Assembly: GCA_902464965.1 (NCBI GenBank)
Contig: CABQLI010000001.1
Span: forward strand, 22,418 to 86,417
Length of the DNA stretch: 64,000 nt
Reading direction: 5' to 3'
Origin: an uncultured Collinsella sp.
GTDB taxonomy: Bacteria > Actinomycetota > Coriobacteriia > Coriobacteriales > Coriobacteriaceae
Position 1 is the stretch's first letter, and each line of letters starts with the position of its first letter. Below are positions 50,102-58,674 of this stretch, piece by piece. The notes under the pieces are model-generated. The model was given only the letters and a program-made list of their open reading frames with translations. It made no database searches and had not been told where the DNA came from. The translations under genes and the position numbers were made by a program.

Positions 50102-52915
50102 TTACCCCGTGTTCTGCAAACCTGCCGAGACGCCGGTCACAGTCGAAAGAATCAGGCTCATGTACTCGGCCTTCTTCTCCTCGGCCATCTCGTCCTGGTT
50201 CATACGCACCTCGCGAAGGGCGCGAACCTGGGCGATGGACAGGGCGTCGACGTAGGGGTTGCGCACGCGGACGGCGCAACCGAGCACGCGGCGGCGCTGC
50301 AGCGGCCACTCATCACCGACGATGGCAAGGACCCACTTACGGGTGAGCTGCATCTCGGTAAAGACCTTCTCGGACAGATCCTGGCGATCGCCCAGGTGCA
50401 GATACATCTTGGCGATGCGCTGATCGGTCTTAGCGATCGACATCTCGATGTTGTCGATAAAGGTGCGGAAGAACGGCCACTCCTGGTAGGCGGCCTTAAG
50501 CTGGTCCAGATCGCCAAACTGCTCGCAGGCGGTACCCAGGCCGTACCAAGCGGCCAGGTTAATGCGCGCCTGGCTCCAGCTGAAGATCCACGGAATAGTA
50601 CGCAGGTCGTCGAGCGACTTGGCGCCCAGGCCGCGCTTGGCGGGACGTGAGCCGATCGGCAGCAGACCGACCTCGGTCAGCGGCGTCACGGTCGAGAACC
50701 ACGGTGTAAAGTCCTCGGTGTTCAGCAGGTCCAGATAACGCTCGTGGCTTGCGGTGTTGAGCTTCTCGGCCATATCCCAGAACTTCTGAGTGGTCTCGGT
50801 GTTGGTCTTCTCGACACTCGGGGCCGACTGCAAAAGCGTTGCGGCGGCAACGGACTCAACATGACGCTGAGCCAGCGTGCGGTTGCCGTAACGGGCAAAG
50901 ATGACCTCGCCCTGCTCGGTGAGCTTAAAGAAGCAGTTGACCGAACCCTTGGGCTGCGCCAGCACGGCCTTGTTGGCCGGGCCGCCGCCACGGCCCACGG
51001 CACCGCCGCGACCGTGCATGAGCACCAGGTCGATATCGTTCTTCTCGGCCCACTTGGCGATGCGCTCCTGCGCGGAGTGCAACGCGAGCATGGCCGTGGT
51101 AGGACCGGCATCCTTGGAGGAGTCGGAATAGCCCAGCATAACCTCCATGCGGCGGTTGGTCTGGGCAAGGCGCTTTTGCACCACGGGCAGCGTGAGCATC
51201 TGATCGAGCACGTCGACGCAGCCCTCGAGGTCCTCGAGCTGCTCGAACAGCGGGATCACATCGAGCTCGGGGACATCCTCCTCGTGTGCAAAGGACAGGT
51301 GGGCAAGCTCAAAGACGTCGGCCACATGCTGAGCGCTCTTGGTGAACGAGATGATGTAGCGGTGCGCCATCTTCTTGCCGTAGCGCTTTTGGATGGAGCC
51401 GATAGCGCGGAAGGTATCGATGACCTCACGCGTCATGGGCTGCAGGTCGCCATGGATACCGTTCTCGTGGATATCCTTGAGGGCGCGGGCGTGCACCACG
51501 GAGTGCTGACGGAACTCCATCTCGACCATATGAAAGCCGAAGGACTCGACCTGCCAGATGATGGTCTGGACCGGGCCGTAGGCAGCACGGACGGCACCGC
51601 AGGCAGCCAGCGAGCGCTGGACGACGCGCAAGTCCTCCAGGAACTCGTCGGCGCTGTGGTACATGGTGTCGGTGATGCGGCGCACGGTGGCGTTGAGTCG
51701 ATCTGCCATGACGAGCATGACGGCGCGATGAGGCTCGTGCTCGGAAATCAGCTCGGCGCGGGCCGTGTACCGAGGGCTCATCTCGACCTGATGGTTCCAC
51801 AGGTTGATGAGCTCGGCAGACGGCTTGCTGTAGGTAGCCTCGAGCGTGAGGTTGCGGCCGATGCGGCGGCACTTGTCCTCGAGCTTGAGCACCATGTGGG
51901 TGAAGTACTTGGCGGCGACCTCACGGCTGACCTTGGCGGTGACGTTGGGGTTACCGTCGCGGTCGGAACCGATCCAGCTGCCGGGATGGAAGAACGCCGG
52001 GCACAGCGGCGGCACGGTACCGGCCTTGTCGCCCAGCACCCAGTCGTCAAAGCGACGATAGATGACGGGGATGACGTCGAACAGCGTGTTATCGAAGATG
52101 TCGATGATGGTATCGGCTTCCTCGACCGGCGTGGGCTTCTTGAGCGCGATGGGGCTCGTACGCACCAGGGCGTCGATCTCCTGCAGCATATGGCGCTCGT
52201 TCTCCACCAGGTCGGAGCCGCCCAGACGCGGACGCTCCTCCAGCAGGTTGGAGATACGGCGAATCTTGCCCTCGACGGCCTTACGACGGGCCTCGGTGGG
52301 ATGCGCGGTAAAGACGGGATGGAACTCAAGCTTGCCGAGCAGCTCGTTGGCGCCCTCGACGCCCAGCTCATTCACCAGCTGGTGATAGGCGACGGTGAGC
52401 TCGTTGGCGGGATCGACCTCGGTATCGGTCGACGCACCGGCCTCGCGCTCGCGCAGCTGCGCCACACGGTAGTTCTCCTCCGACAGGTTTGCCAGATGGA
52501 AGAAACTCGTAAAGGCGCGGACAATGACCTGCTGCTTATCGAGCGGCAGGCTGTCGATCAGATCGACGACTTCACGAAATGCCACGGCGGTGGGCTCGTC
52601 GGCGGTAGGCACGCCCTGCTCGTCGACGGCCTCGTCAGCGGCACGGCTACCGGGGTTGCCAGCATTGGCCACAATCTCGGCCGACAGGATCTTGTCGAAC
52701 AGGTCCGCGATCTCAGGATCATACTCGCTAAGCACACGACGCTCCAGGCGCAGGAACAGCGCCAGATTGTCGCGCAGCTCCTCGGGGATCTCGATCTCGG
52801 CGAGACGCTCCCTGGACTCGGCATTCGAGCCGATTCGGTTAACGAGGCGGTTGACCACGGCAGCGACGCGCGCCGCGGCTTCGGGTACAGACTGGTTGCT
52901 TAGGTTCTCAGCCAC
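50102..52915 (-). CDS. ppc: Phosphoenolpyruvate carboxylase
   Basis: A 937-residue enzyme that makes oxaloacetate from PEP and bicarbonate. Seen: FHPVFTAHPTEARRKAVEGKI (catalytic His, about residue 185), GSWIGSDRDGNPNVTA (about 310), MLGYSDSSKDAGPTTA (about 640), LMHGRGGAVGRGGGP (about 680) and the C-terminal NTG end needed for regulation. I favour the GTG at 52915, with GGAGG four bases before it; an ATG four codons upstream has its ribosome site too close. It supplies the four-carbon branch, likely for mixed-acid fermentation. Confidence 0.95.
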   Translation of the reverse strand: MAENLSNQSVPEAAARVAAVVNRLVNRIGSNAESRERLAEIEIPEELRDNLALFLRLERRVLSEYDPEIADLFDKILSAEIVANAGNPGSRAADEAVDEQGVPTADEPTAVAFREVVDLIDSLPLDKQQVIVRAFTSFFHLANLSEENYRVAQLREREAGASTDTEVDPANELTVAYHQLVNELGVEGANELLGKLEFHPVFTAHPTEARRKAVEGKIRRISNLLEERPRLGGSDLVENERHMLQEIDALVRTSPIALKKPTPVEEADTIIDIFDNTLFDVIPVIYRRFDDWVLGDKAGTVPPLCPAFFHPGSWIGSDRDGNPNVTAKVSREVAAKYFTHMVLKLEDKCRRIGRNLTLEATYSKPSAELINLWNHQVEMSPRYTARAELISEHEPHRAVMLVMADRLNATVRRITDTMYHSADEFLEDLRVVQRSLAACGAVRAAYGPVQTIIWQVESFGFHMVEMEFRQHSVVHARALKDIHENGIHGDLQPMTREVIDTFRAIGSIQKRYGKKMAHRYIISFTKSAQHVADVFELAHLSFAHEEDVPELDVIPLFEQLEDLEGCVDVLDQMLTLPVVQKRLAQTNRRMEVMLGYSDSSKDAGPTTAMLALHSAQERIAKWAEKNDIDLVLMHGRGGAVGRGGGPANKAVLAQPKGSVNCFFKLTEQGEVIFARYGNRTLAQRHVESVAAATLLQSAPSVEKTNTETTQKFWDMAEKLNTASHERYLDLLNTEDFTPWFSTVTPLTEVGLLPIGSRPAKRGLGAKSLDDLRTIPWIFSWSQARINLAAWYGLGTACEQFGDLDQLKAAYQEWPFFRTFIDNIEMSIAKTDQRIAKMYLHLGDRQDLSEKVFTEMQLTRKWVLAIVGDEWPLQRRRVLGCAVRVRNPYVDALSIAQVRALREVRMNQDEMAEEKKAEYMSLILSTVTGVSAGLQNTG

Positions 52916-53079
52916 GTTTCCTCCCATTCCTCCTTCTATGCACGTAACATGCGGTATTCATTATAGGCGCTTGAGAAATACTTTCGACACTGATTGCGCT
53001 TTACCACACAAAAGTATTTTCTGCATTGCAAGGGTTTTTGCTCTAAATGGTCGTATTTCTCGGTGGACGGCATACACAA

Positions 53080-53115
53080 ACGGGGGCATTCCGCATAAAT
53101 GCGAAACACCCCCGT
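53080..53115 (-). terminator. Terminator after hisS
   Basis: ACGGGGG (53080-53086) pairs with CCCCCGT (53109-53115), with a GCAT/ATGC inner stem. TTTGTG follows on the minus strand. The loop arm includes GCATTCCGCA, also seen in the 123-127-bp palindromes. Confidence 0.7.
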
Positions 53116-53172
53116 AACAATCGTTCGCCGCGAACGGGACGTGTTGGCGGACCCGCAGTTCAAAATGATGCG

Positions 53173-54486
53173 CTACAGGCGCTCGCGAACCGCCTCGACG
53201 ACGTTGGCCAAATCGACCAGTACCTCATCATGGCTCTCCATGTCGCGCACCTTGACCTTGCCGGCGGCAAGCTCGTCGCCGCCCAGGACCAGGATGAGCT
53301 TAGCGCCCACCTTGTCGGCCTGCTTAAACTGGGCTTTGAGCGAACGGCCCTGATAGTCGGCCTCGGTCACGATGCCTGCGGCGCGAAGCTCCTGCGTAAT
53401 GGCAAAAACGTTCTGGCGCAGCTCCTTGCCGGCGTTGGCGACATAGACGCACGGGGCCTCATCGGCACCCAAATCGCTGCCAAAGGCCTGCAGGGCCAGC
53501 AGGGCGCGCTCAAAACCGACAGCAAAGCCGACGCCCGCCGTGGGCTTGCCACCCTCGAGCTCGACCAGGCCATCGTAGCGGCCGCCGCCGCCGATGGAGC
53601 CGACGCCGGCGCCAGGGGCCTCGACCTCAAAGACAGTACGGGTGTAGTAGTCCAGGCCGCGCACCAAGGTGGGATCCTCGACATACTCGATACCGGCGGC
53701 ATCCAGATAGCGCTTGACCTGCTCGTAGTGCTCGCGGCACTCATCGCACAGGTTGTCACCCATCAGCGGAGCCTCGGCCATGATCTCGCGGCAGTGGTCG
53801 TTCTTGCAGTCGAAGGCACGCAGCGGGTTGAGCTCGGCGCGCTCGCGGCACTCATCGCACATCTCGTCGGCGTGATCGAGGATGAACTGCTTAACCTGCT
53901 CGCGATAAGCCGGACGGCACTGGGCGTCACCCATCGAGTTGATGAGCAGACGAAGCTTGGAAAGATCGAAGCCCAGGCGCTTGTAGAACTCCATGAGCAT
54001 GATGATGCACTCGGCGTCTGCCGCCGGATCGGGAGCGCCGAGCCACTCGATGCCCACCTGGTGGAACTGGCGCAGGCGGCCCTTCTGGGGACGCTCGCCG
54101 CGGAACATGGCCTCGGCGTAGTAAGCCTTAAACGGCGTGGAGCCCTGGGGCACCAGATTGTTCTCGACGACGGCGCGCACCACGCCGGCCGTGCCCTCGG
54201 GGCGAAGTGCCAGGCGCTGCTTGGGCTTGAGTTTGGTGTCGGTGCCCTCGGTAAAGACGCGCTCCAGGTTGGCACCGCTGAACACGCGGAACATTTCCTT
54301 GCGCACGACGTCGGTCGACTGGCCGATACCGTGGACAAACACGTCAACCTGCTCGATCGCGGGCGTCTCGATGGGTTTAAAACCAAACGGCTCGAACACG
54401 CCGGCCGCAATCTGCTGCATCTTTTGCCAGGCGCGCATCTCGGCGCCGATAAGGTCGCGGGTTCCCTCCGCCTTCTGTGCCTGCAT
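53173..54486 (-). CDS. hisS: Histidyl-tRNA synthetase
   Basis: A 437-residue class II synthetase. Seen: GTRDLIGAEM near the start, motif 1/2 region EGTAGVVRAVVENNLVPQG and FRGERPQKGRLRQFHQVGIE, the HisA motif LVRGLDYYTRTVFE (about residue 255), then GGGGRYDGLVELEGG and GVGFAVGFERALLAL; the last part (about 330-437) is the anticodon domain. ATG 54486 follows GAAAGG; a TTG two codons upstream is possible. Confidence 0.97.
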   Translation of the reverse strand: MQAQKAEGTRDLIGAEMRAWQKMQQIAAGVFEPFGFKPIETPAIEQVDVFVHGIGQSTDVVRKEMFRVFSGANLERVFTEGTDTKLKPKQRLALRPEGTAGVVRAVVENNLVPQGSTPFKAYYAEAMFRGERPQKGRLRQFHQVGIEWLGAPDPAADAECIIMLMEFYKRLGFDLSKLRLLINSMGDAQCRPAYREQVKQFILDHADEMCDECRERAELNPLRAFDCKNDHCREIMAEAPLMGDNLCDECREHYEQVKRYLDAAGIEYVEDPTLVRGLDYYTRTVFEVEAPGAGVGSIGGGGRYDGLVELEGGKPTAGVGFAVGFERALLALQAFGSDLGADEAPCVYVANAGKELRQNVFAITQELRAAGIVTEADYQGRSLKAQFKQADKVGAKLILVLGGDELAAGKVKVRDMESHDEVLVDLANVVEAVRERL

Positions 54487-54551
54487 GGGCAAACACCTTT
54501 CTTTTGTATCGCGTCATAGGTAGTGGACATTATACGGCACAAAGCAGCAAC

Positions 54552-54611
54552 GCGGCGGCGCGCCTGACCGAACGAGGGTATGGGGACTCGTTCGGCCAGA
54601 CGCGCCGCCGC
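54552..54611. repeat. 60-bp GC-rich palindrome between hisS and the MFS gene
   Basis: GCGGCGGCGCG (54552-54562) pairs with CGCGCCGCCGC (54601-54611) and CCGAACGA with TCGTTCGG inside. No T-run; it may end or protect the MFS transcript. Confidence 0.65.
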
Positions 54612-54648
54612 GGACGAAGCGGACAAGCGGCGATGCGCTTTGGCCTAC

Positions 54649-55953
54649 CTACTCCCCCGCCACGCTCGCGCGCAGCTTGGCGGCGATGGGCTCGGATGCC
54701 AGCAGGAACACGAGCATGACCACGGAGCACGCCAGGCACACGATCCAGGTGCTCGCAAAGGAGCCCGTGGCATCGAACAGCACGCCCGAGACAATGGCGC
54801 CCACGGTGCCGCCGACCATCTCGAGCGAGGTAATGGTGCCCGTGACCTTACCGAGGTCGGCCATGCCAAACTGCTCGGACGCGGCGATGGTAGGCGTGAT
54901 GGTGCCCATGCACGTTCCGATACCAAAGCTCACGGCAGCCACGATGGGACCAAGATCGGTCGCGGGGAAGCACAGGGCGACGCAGGCGATAATACACGCA
55001 ATGGAGCCAAGGATATTGCCAAAGCGCAGACCAAAGCGGTCATAGATCGCACCGAGCGAAATCTTGGCGATAACGACGGTGACCATGTAGGCCGAAAGCA
55101 CGGTACCTGCCCACATGGGATCGTGGCCGCCCGTGACGATCTTGGCGCCGTTGACGGTAACACTCGTCATGTTGGTGACCTGGTTGGGCAAGATGGCGCC
55201 GTTAACGAGACCCATAAAGAGGAAGGCGACGACGAGCAGCCAAAACGCCGGGCTCTTCTTGATACGAGACCAGCCGACGCTAACCTCGGGCGCCGTGTGC
55301 TCGTCCTTATCGCCAGCCGTCGAGACGGACGGATCGCCCGGGTTCTCGCCGAGCGGCTTAAGGCCGATCTCGGAAGGCTTGGTGCGGAAGGAGTAAGCCG
55401 TGATGGGCAGTGCCGCCACCATGCAGACGGCAGCGAGTACCAGGAACGCAGAGCGCCAGCCCACACTCACGATAAGCGAGCTCACGATCGGCGAGAGAAT
55501 GGCTCCGCCAAAGCCCGAGCCCGAAAGTGCGATGGAAATGGCAAGGCCGCGTTTAGCGGTAAACCAGTTGGCGGTCACAAGGCTAATGAGCAGACGGGTC
55601 GAGGCCACAGCGAAGCAGCCCGAAACGGCAAAGAGCACGTAGACCTGCCACAGCTCACCGACAAAGCTCATGCCGGCAAGCACCGCCGAGGTAGCGATAA
55701 CGGTAAGCGAGCCCAATACGCGGCCACTCACCTTATCGGCAACATGACCGATAACGAGCGAACCCACGACACTCACCACGGTGGAGATGGCATTGGAGAC
55801 GTTGTACTGCGCAAGGGAAATACCCAGGTTGCTGACGATCAGCGGCTGGAACAGGCTCATGCAGTTGACGAAAATCGTGTAACACGTGGCCATGATCACG
55901 AAGCCGGAGGCCACCACGAGCCAGCCGGGGAAGAACTTACGCTGCTGGGGCAT
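54649..55953 (-). CDS. MFS transporter, OFA/monocarboxylate-like
   Basis: A 434-residue carrier with 12 membrane helices in two six-helix halves linked by a hydrophilic loop (about residues 195-225). Seen: the first helix FFPGWLVVASGFVIMATCYTIF, motif A-like GHVADKVSGRVLG (about residue 73), and FTAKRGLAISIALSGSGFGGAI. This pattern fits the oxalate/formate antiporter or monocarboxylate group. The ATG at 55953 follows AAAAGGAG. The substrate is not readable; a large palindrome lies just upstream. Confidence 0.8.
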   Translation of the reverse strand: MPQQRKFFPGWLVVASGFVIMATCYTIFVNCMSLFQPLIVSNLGISLAQYNVSNAISTVVSVVGSLVIGHVADKVSGRVLGSLTVIATSAVLAGMSFVGELWQVYVLFAVSGCFAVASTRLLISLVTANWFTAKRGLAISIALSGSGFGGAILSPIVSSLIVSVGWRSAFLVLAAVCMVAALPITAYSFRTKPSEIGLKPLGENPGDPSVSTAGDKDEHTAPEVSVGWSRIKKSPAFWLLVVAFLFMGLVNGAILPNQVTNMTSVTVNGAKIVTGGHDPMWAGTVLSAYMVTVVIAKISLGAIYDRFGLRFGNILGSIACIIACVALCFPATDLGPIVAAVSFGIGTCMGTITPTIAASEQFGMADLGKVTGTITSLEMVGGTVGAIVSGVLFDATGSFASTWIVCLACSVVMLVFLLASEPIAAKLRASVAGE

Positions 55954-55992
55954 ACTGCTCCTTTTAGACAAACGAATAGCCTGCGCCGGGCG

Positions 55993-56082
55993 CCGGTAGT
56001 GCCCAAGATTGCCTTGAAAGACAAGGGCATAGGCCTTACGGCCATGCCCGCAGGCTTGAAAGGCAAGGTTGGGTGCTACCGG
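55993..56082. repeat. 90-bp interrupted palindrome, TTGCCTT family, copy 2
   Basis: CCGGTAG and CCCAA pair with TTGGG and CTACCGG at the ends. The inner core has TTGCCTTGAAAGA on one strand and TTGCCTTTCAA on the other, the same mismatched core as at 8752-8849, but in the opposite orientation. The tip is GGGCATAGGCC, ttac, GGCCATGCCC. Its right end overlaps the stop codon of the M20 gene. Confidence 0.8.
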
Positions 56083-57374
56083 TGGTCGGCGATATAGCCC
56101 AAAGCGACGGCGGTATAGGCCGCGGCACCGAGCGGCAGCTCGGCATCGTTAAAACGTGCCTTGGGATGGTGCTGGGCAAAGTGTTCGTCCGTGTCGGTTA
56201 CGGCCGCGCCCACGGTAAAGTACGCACTTGGGATCTTGCTCGAGATAAGCGCGAAGTCCTCGCTCGCCATGGCATGGAACAGCGGCAAGAAGGCGGCCTT
56301 GGGCAGCGTCGCACCCACGTAGCCAAGCGAAGCCTGGGTCACGTCGTCATCGAGCACGAGCGGGGGAACATCCGAGAGCGTCTCGATGGTGGCCGGCGTG
56401 CGATACGTTGCGGCCACGCCGTTGACGACCTCGGCGATACGCTCCTTGAGGTGCTCCATGAGCTCAACGTCAAAGCCGCGCAGCGTGCCTTCGAGCACGC
56501 AGGTATCTGGGATGACGTTGGCCGCTTGACCACCGGCAAACTTACCCACGGTCAGTGCGACCTCCTTGGCCGCCGGCACTTCGCGAGCGATAAGCTCCTG
56601 AAGCGCCAGGTGCACATGGACGCCGGCCGTGATGGGGTCGATGCAGATCTCGGGGCTCGAGCCATGGCCGCCCTTGCCCTGCAGCGTGATGCGAAAACCG
56701 TACACGCCCGAAAGCGCCGGACTCCCATAGAGCACCAAGCCGAGCGGCGATTGGCTGTTAACATGCATGGCAAAAGCCGCCTGGGGGCGTGGGTTCTGCA
56801 GCAGACCGTCGACGATGGCGGCACGGGCACCCTCAAAGGTTTCCTCGCCCGGCTGGAACAGCAACTTAACCGTGGCGTTGGCGTCGAGAAGCTCGGACTC
56901 GCGGGTCTTGAGCATACGAGCCGCACCAAGCAGCGCCGTCGCGTGCATATCGTGACCGCAAGCATGCATGCAGCCATTGGTGGATGCAAAGGGCTCGCCG
57001 GATTCCTCGGCAACGGGCAGGGCATCCATGTCGCCGCGGAGCATGATGACCGTACCGGCCTGCTTGTCCGTGCACGTACCGTTACCCCGAGCAGCAGCTG
57101 CCGCGCCGGCACCGATAAGGCCAACGACACAGGAGCCGTCAACAAGCACGGCATAGGGAATATCCATCTCGTCCAGACGCGCCTGGATAAAGGCGGACGT
57201 CTGCGGAAGGTTGTTACCCAGCTCGGGCATCTGGTGTAGATCGTGTCGCCACACAGCAAGCTCGTCTGCAAAAGTCTGAGCTTCTGCAACAAGACCGTCA
57301 CCGATAGCGGCCTGCGCCGCTGCGGTAGCCTTGGGCGCTGGTTGCGGTTGAAAATCGGACAAAGCTGGTGCCAT
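56076..57374 (-). CDS. M20-family amidohydrolase (hippurate hydrolase-like)
   Basis: A 432-residue zinc peptidase/aminoacylase. Seen: WRHDLHQMPELGNNLPQT (about residue 35), the metal motif MLRGDMDALPVAEESG (about 105), MHACGHDMHATALLGAARML (about 130), LLFQPGEETFEGA (about 165) and a central dimer domain with GKGGHGSSPE. Such enzymes hydrolyse N-acyl amino acids or indole-acyl conjugates; in gut bacteria they also act on hippurate-type compounds. The ATG at 57374 follows GGAGGG. The substrate is unknown. Confidence 0.87.
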   Translation of the reverse strand: MAPALSDFQPQPAPKATAAAQAAIGDGLVAEAQTFADELAVWRHDLHQMPELGNNLPQTSAFIQARLDEMDIPYAVLVDGSCVVGLIGAGAAAAARGNGTCTDKQAGTVIMLRGDMDALPVAEESGEPFASTNGCMHACGHDMHATALLGAARMLKTRESELLDANATVKLLFQPGEETFEGARAAIVDGLLQNPRPQAAFAMHVNSQSPLGLVLYGSPALSGVYGFRITLQGKGGHGSSPEICIDPITAGVHVHLALQELIAREVPAAKEVALTVGKFAGGQAANVIPDTCVLEGTLRGFDVELMEHLKERIAEVVNGVAATYRTPATIETLSDVPPLVLDDDVTQASLGYVGATLPKAAFLPLFHAMASEDFALISSKIPSAYFTVGAAVTDTDEHFAQHHPKARFNDAELPLGAAAYTAVALGYIADHR

Positions 57375-57459
57375 AGATGCCCTCCAGTAACGTTTTTGCA
57401 GCAAGCACTTTGATAGCATAAAGTGCAAGGTACAACTTTAAGGGCGACGCATAAAAAAT

Positions 57460-57478
57460 GCCGCCCCGGGAGGGCGGC
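57460..57478 (-). terminator. Terminator after the EamA gene
   Basis: GCCGCCC (57460-57466) and GGGCGGC (57472-57478) pair tightly; ATTTTTTAT follows on the minus strand. Confidence 0.8.
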
Positions 57479-57490
57479 GCAACAAGTTGT

Positions 57491-58474
57491 TTACAATTGC
57501 GGGCGCGGCTTTTTGCGCAAAAAATCGAAGTGAGTCTCACTCAAGATAATCGACAGGAAGATAAGCACGAAGCCGGCGAGCAGGCGCGAGGTGAGCGCCT
57601 CCCCCATCAGCAGCACCGAAAACAACACGCCCGAAGGCGACTCCATCGAAAGGAGCAGCGAGCCCGTCGAAGCCGGGACATGCGCCAGGCCGACGTTTTG
57701 GATGAGCAGAGCCACGCATGTGCAGCCCACCGAGAGAAACGCCATCACACCGATAAAGTTCGGCGTCCACACGGACAGAGGCGCCTGGGTCTCGAATAGC
57801 AGCGACGAGACCAGGCTCAGCACGCCGTTGCCCACAAACATCCAAAACGTGATAACGTTGATGTCCATTTTGCGACCGTACTTGGCGGTCACCGCCATCT
57901 GGATGGCGAAGAAGACCGCGCCTGCCAGCGTAATGACGTCACCGATGTTGAACTCAACGCTATCGAGCGCCACCAAGCCAATGCCCGCCAAGCACAGCAG
58001 CGCCGCGCCCAGGTTATAGCGGGTGAGTTTTTCGCCGCTCAGAAAATAGCTCGCGAACGGCACAAGGATGCAATACGTGCCCGTCAAAAAAGCATTCTTG
58101 CCCGCCGTAGTATGTGCCAGACCGACCGTCTGCAACGCATAGGCCGCCCACATGAGCACGCCCATACTCAGGCCAACGATCAGGTTGCGAGCGTTGAAAT
58201 GTGCAATGATGCGCTTGTGGAAGACGGCAAACATGACCAGCGCTGCGGGAAGAAAGCGAACATAGAGCAGTTCGAACACCGGGATGGTGTCGAGCGCGTC
58301 CTTCATAGTCGTAAAGGAGTAGCCCCAGATAATCGCCACCGAAAGCAGTAGAACTTTCCAGAACAGCGGGGAGCGTGCGCCGGCGCCCCTGGGAATACCG
58401 CCCGCGCCCAAATCCTCACGGGCCACAGGGCTATCGGGCATGTTTTCGATTTCGTTGGCAGCGTATTGGGCCAT
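57491..58474 (-). CDS. EamA/DMT-family transporter
   Basis: A 327-residue membrane protein with ten predicted helices in two EamA repeats (about residues 35-175 and 185-315). Seen: VLLLSVAIIWGYSFTTMKDAL near the start, FLTGTYCILVPFASYFLSGEKLTRYNLGAALLCLAGIGLV closing repeat 1, and SPSGVLFSVLLMGEALTSRLLAGFVLIFLSIILSE closing repeat 2. DMT carriers often export amino acids, nucleosides or drugs; the substrate is not known. GAGGATG precedes the ATG. Confidence 0.85.
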   Translation of the reverse strand: MAQYAANEIENMPDSPVAREDLGAGGIPRGAGARSPLFWKVLLLSVAIIWGYSFTTMKDALDTIPVFELLYVRFLPAALVMFAVFHKRIIAHFNARNLIVGLSMGVLMWAAYALQTVGLAHTTAGKNAFLTGTYCILVPFASYFLSGEKLTRYNLGAALLCLAGIGLVALDSVEFNIGDVITLAGAVFFAIQMAVTAKYGRKMDINVITFWMFVGNGVLSLVSSLLFETQAPLSVWTPNFIGVMAFLSVGCTCVALLIQNVGLAHVPASTGSLLLSMESPSGVLFSVLLMGEALTSRLLAGFVLIFLSIILSETHFDFLRKKPRPQL

Positions 58475-58550
58475 GGAACATCCTCACACTCAATCTGGGC
58501 GTGGTGTCCGCACGCGTATGGCTGCGTGCCGCCTCATGGTCAAATAAAAA

Positions 58551-58580
58551 CGGGACGCGCCGGACCCCCGGCACGCCCCG
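58551..58580 (-). terminator. Terminator after the YhgE/Pip pair
   Basis: CGGGACG pairs with CGCCCCG and GCCGG with CCGGC; TTTTTATTT follows on the minus strand. Confidence 0.8.
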
Positions 58581-58674
58581 CTACTGTAGCAACAACCAAG
58601 CAGCCCACGCAATCCAGCCCACTAAAGCGTCGGCAGAGTAAACCTCGATGTTTCGTCGATGTCACGCTGTTGCA